A stretch of DNA of 64,000 bases from Terriglobia bacterium (lineage in GTDB: Bacteria; Acidobacteriota; Terriglobia; Bryobacterales; Bryobacteraceae), in the NCBI GenBank assembly GCA_021324185.1, contig JAJPJN010000144.1, positions 1 through 64,000 of the forward strand. Direction: 5' to 3'. Of the stretch, positions 62,460 through 64,000 are shown piece by piece. Positions within the stretch are counted from its first letter, which is position 1. Every line of letters starts with the position of its first letter. The notes beneath the pieces were generated by a model. The model saw only the letters and a list, made by a program, of their open reading frames with translations. It was not told the origin of the DNA and made no database searches. The translations under genes were made by a program, and so were the position numbers.

Positions 62460-62726
62460 ATGATGCACCGCGAAGAACTGGACCCGCTTGCCCCCCAGCG
62501 AGAGGCAGCGATTTTTTACGGGCTCTTCTTGCGCGGGCACTCGGCGGACGCTTTGCGCCGCGATATCGATGTACCCAGACCGGTGTTTGACCGCTGGCTA
62601 CAGCCGCAACGTTATGAGGCCCACTTCCGGGACTCGCTCCGGCAGATGTATTCCTACCGGAAAAAAGTGCTTGCCATTTTTGACGAGCTGGTGCTGAAAG
62701 AGAAGCATCGCGCGCGCGTCAACTAA
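62460..62726 (+). CDS. Small hypothetical protein, possible helix-turn-helix
   Basis: An 88-residue cytoplasmic protein. HSADALRRDIDVPRPVFDRW resembles a helix-turn-helix of the Homeodomain-like or transposase-HTH kind (alpha helix, turn with small residue, second helix starting at VPRPV and ending in Trp). The C-terminal part is basic and helical. It precedes the Hsp20 gene on the same strand with a good promoter of its own. A regulatory role is only inference; no named family recognised. Confidence 0.5.
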   Translation: MMHREELDPLAPQREAAIFYGLFLRGHSADALRRDIDVPRPVFDRWLQPQRYEAHFRDSLRQMYSYRKKVLAIFDELVLKEKHRARVN

Positions 62727-62812
62727 CGACTTTTTCAGAGCACGGAAACCTCCAAAAATTTCGAGTGACAGACGCACTCCTCTGCGCGTCTTAGGCGTGG
62801 AGGTAAGCATTT

Positions 62813-63502
62813 ATGGCCTCGACAGGAACACAAACAGCTAAAACTCAGGAAGCCCAACAGCAGTCCGGCTCGGGCCAGGCTGCATCGCAGCAAACAGCGC
62901 CCCAGCAGCAGCAAAAGGCGCAACAGTCTCAGCAAGGATCGGGCCAGCAGGGCTCGACTCAGCAGGAATCGGGAGGCGCGCGCTCCAGATCCTCGGATCA
63001 GGGTCAGGAACTGGCGCGGCGCGGCAGCTTCGGCTCGATGTATTTCCCCTCTACCGCAGAGTTCTTCTCAAATCCGTTCGGCGTGATGCGGCGCATGCAT
63101 GAAGAGATGGACCGCGCCTTCGCCGACGCTTTGCGCGGTACGGGAATACAGGGGACGCGCGGGGGTATGTGGGCTCCGGCGATTGATGTTTCAGAGCGGC
63201 AGGGCAACCTGGTGGTGCATGCGGAATTGCCGGGCGTCAAACCGGAGGATGTACAGGTTGAAGTGGAAAACGACACGCTGGTGCTTTCCGGCCGCCGCGA
63301 GCGCTCCGAAGAGCACGACGAAAAAGGCGTGCATCGAAGCGAACGTATGTTCGGAAGCTTTTACCGCGCCATACCGCTGCCGGAGGGAACCGATACGGAG
63401 AAGGCTCGGGCACAGTTTAACAACGGAGTGCTGGAGATCACCATTCCCGTGCCGCAGCAGCAATCGCAAACGCGCCGCATCCCTATAAACGAGAGCAAGT
63501 AG
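62813..63502 (+). CDS. Hsp20/alpha-crystallin small heat-shock protein with Gln/Ser-rich N-terminus
   Basis: A 229-residue chaperone. Residues 1-65 are an unusual low-complexity stretch of Gln, Ser, Gly and Ala. A short linker (FGSMYFPSTAEFFSNPFGVM, MRRMHEEMDRAFADAL) leads into the alpha-crystallin domain at about 120-215 (PAIDVSERQGNLVVHAELPG, EDVQVEVENDTLVLSGRRE, FNNGVLEITIPV) with the conserved GVL motif. The tail RRIPIN contains an IxI-like anchor (IPI) for oligomer assembly. Small heat-shock proteins hold unfolding proteins. The stop is inside a 19-bp tandem duplication. Confidence 0.93.
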   Translation: MASTGTQTAKTQEAQQQSGSGQAASQQTAPQQQQKAQQSQQGSGQQGSTQQESGGARSRSSDQGQELARRGSFGSMYFPSTAEFFSNPFGVMRRMHEEMDRAFADALRGTGIQGTRGGMWAPAIDVSERQGNLVVHAELPGVKPEDVQVEVENDTLVLSGRRERSEEHDEKGVHRSERMFGSFYRAIPLPEGTDTEKARAQFNNGVLEITIPVPQQQSQTRRIPINESK

Positions 63503-63522
63503 GATAAACGAGAGCAAGTAGG
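63485..63522 (+). repeat. 19-bp tandem duplication across the Hsp20 stop codon
   Basis: ataaacgagagcaagtagg occurs twice without gap (63485-63503 and 63504-63522). The first copy holds the last codons (INESK) and stop; the second is a non-coding copy. It looks like a recent replication slip. If the first stop mutated, the second copy would supply a new stop. Confidence 0.9.
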
Positions 63523-63634
63523 CTGAGTTGCGGGCGTCCATCGTTGTGCGGGTGTTTCGCGTCCGGTGGGGCGCTGGGAGGAGGTAGATCCAGCCGCTTC
63601 GGGGTGGCTCCCGGCGCACCGGTCACAATGAGGA

Positions 63635-64000
63635 ATGCGCAACATCCCTATCTATCAGGTGGACGCCTTCAGCAGCAGCGTGTTCTCCGGCAATCCGGCG
63701 GCTGTGTGCCCGCTCGAGGAATGGCTGCCTGACGAGCAGTTGCAGGCCATAGCCGCCGAAAATAATCTTTCAGAGACGGCTTACTTTGTCCGCAAAGACG
63801 GCGACGGTTATCAGCTTCGCTGGTTCACACCCGGCTGCGAGGTGGATTTGTGCGGGCATGCGACACTTGCATCCGCTTATGTTCTGTTCCATGAATTAGG
63901 CGACCCGGGCGATCTGCTTCGCTTTCATACCCGTTCCGGCGAACTGCGCGTTAAGCGCAAAGGCGGACTGCTGGCGCTTGATTTCCCCGCCCGGCCGCCC
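63635..64000 (+). CDS. PhzF-family isomerase, partial at the window end
   Basis: The first 122 codons of a PhzF-like protein (ATG 63635, MRNIPIYQVDAFSSSVFSGN). Recognisable: GNPAAVCPLEEWLPD, IAAENNLSETAYFVRKDGDG with the conserved catalytic Glu, LRWFTPGCEVDLCGHATLAS. The family isomerises phenazine precursors and other compounds; most members are of unknown role. The stop is outside the window. ATG 63628 is upstream but in a different frame. The ribosome-binding site (GAGGA) is very near the start codon. Confidence 0.9.
   Translation, partial: MRNIPIYQVDAFSSSVFSGNPAAVCPLEEWLPDEQLQAIAAENNLSETAYFVRKDGDGYQLRWFTPGCEVDLCGHATLASAYVLFHELGDPGDLLRFHTRSGELRVKRKGGLLALDFPARPP

Overview
The window looks like a chromosomal segment of a soil-type Acidobacteriota, most like the Bryobacterales/Solibacter group. 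The reasons are family content: a very long Oar-like receptor with an N-terminal carboxypeptidase-regulatory domain, an ADOP-type MacB/FtsX permease, ASPIC/UnbV beta-propeller proteins next to a multiheme cytochrome, a KirBac channel, an S53 peptidase, and a compact PilM-N-O/GspE-F locus. There is no rRNA, CRISPR array or prophage; one tRNA gene (tRNA-Leu, GAG) is present.

Layout. 1-3.7 kb: minus-strand sugar genes (OPT transporter, FucU mutarotase, TIM-barrel epimerase) behind a good promoter and two AATCGATT operators 54 bp apart. 3.7-12.8 kb: an amidase divergent from a three-gene plus-strand set (TPR/FG-GAP/ASPIC protein, pentaheme cytochrome with TPRs, CRTAC1-like propeller). 12.8-16.5 kb: two small unknowns, a secreted amidohydrolase, a broken IS630 and a frameshifted secreted protein. 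16.5-24.3 kb: KirBac with a small two-TM protein, HIT hydrolase, TolC/ABC exporter, sedolisin. 23.6-32.9 kb: a long minus-strand run in transcription order M24 peptidase, an AhpD-like selenoprotein, AddB-like, AddA-like, selD, pyrF. 32.9-39.6 kb: envelope glycosyltransferases, acyltransferase, recA, a secreted protein, rhodanese. 39.7-48.4 kb: Uma2 protein, then a tightly overlapping type II secretion/type IV pilus-like operon, lolA and pdxH. 48.4-51.5 kb: secG, tRNA-Leu, a PIN toxin-antitoxin pair, and a gene graveyard (receptor, alginate lyase, PIN and IS fragments). 51.5-64 kb: P5C dehydrogenase, YtxH protein, ComEC, a frameshifted ADOP permease, the Oar-like receptor, a small unknown, Hsp20 and the start of a PhzF protein.

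The strongest observation is at 30920-31585. Two adjacent open frames, normally called as two fragments, are one gene read through an in-frame UGA. The UGA occupies the second cysteine position of the AhpD CxxC redox motif (CxxU), and 11 nt downstream there is a GC-perfect 6-bp hairpin with a GGUC loop, in the right place for a bacterial SECIS. selD, the selenophosphate synthetase, lies three genes downstream on the same strand. Other points are a probable CTG start for pyrF overlapping the selD stop, a leaderless secG, a perfect 67-bp transposase fragment shared by two loci 36 kb apart, and a receptor/alginate-lyase pair whose two genes were truncated at one breakpoint.

All calls come from reading translated sequence and motifs. 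No database search, structure prediction or folding program was run.
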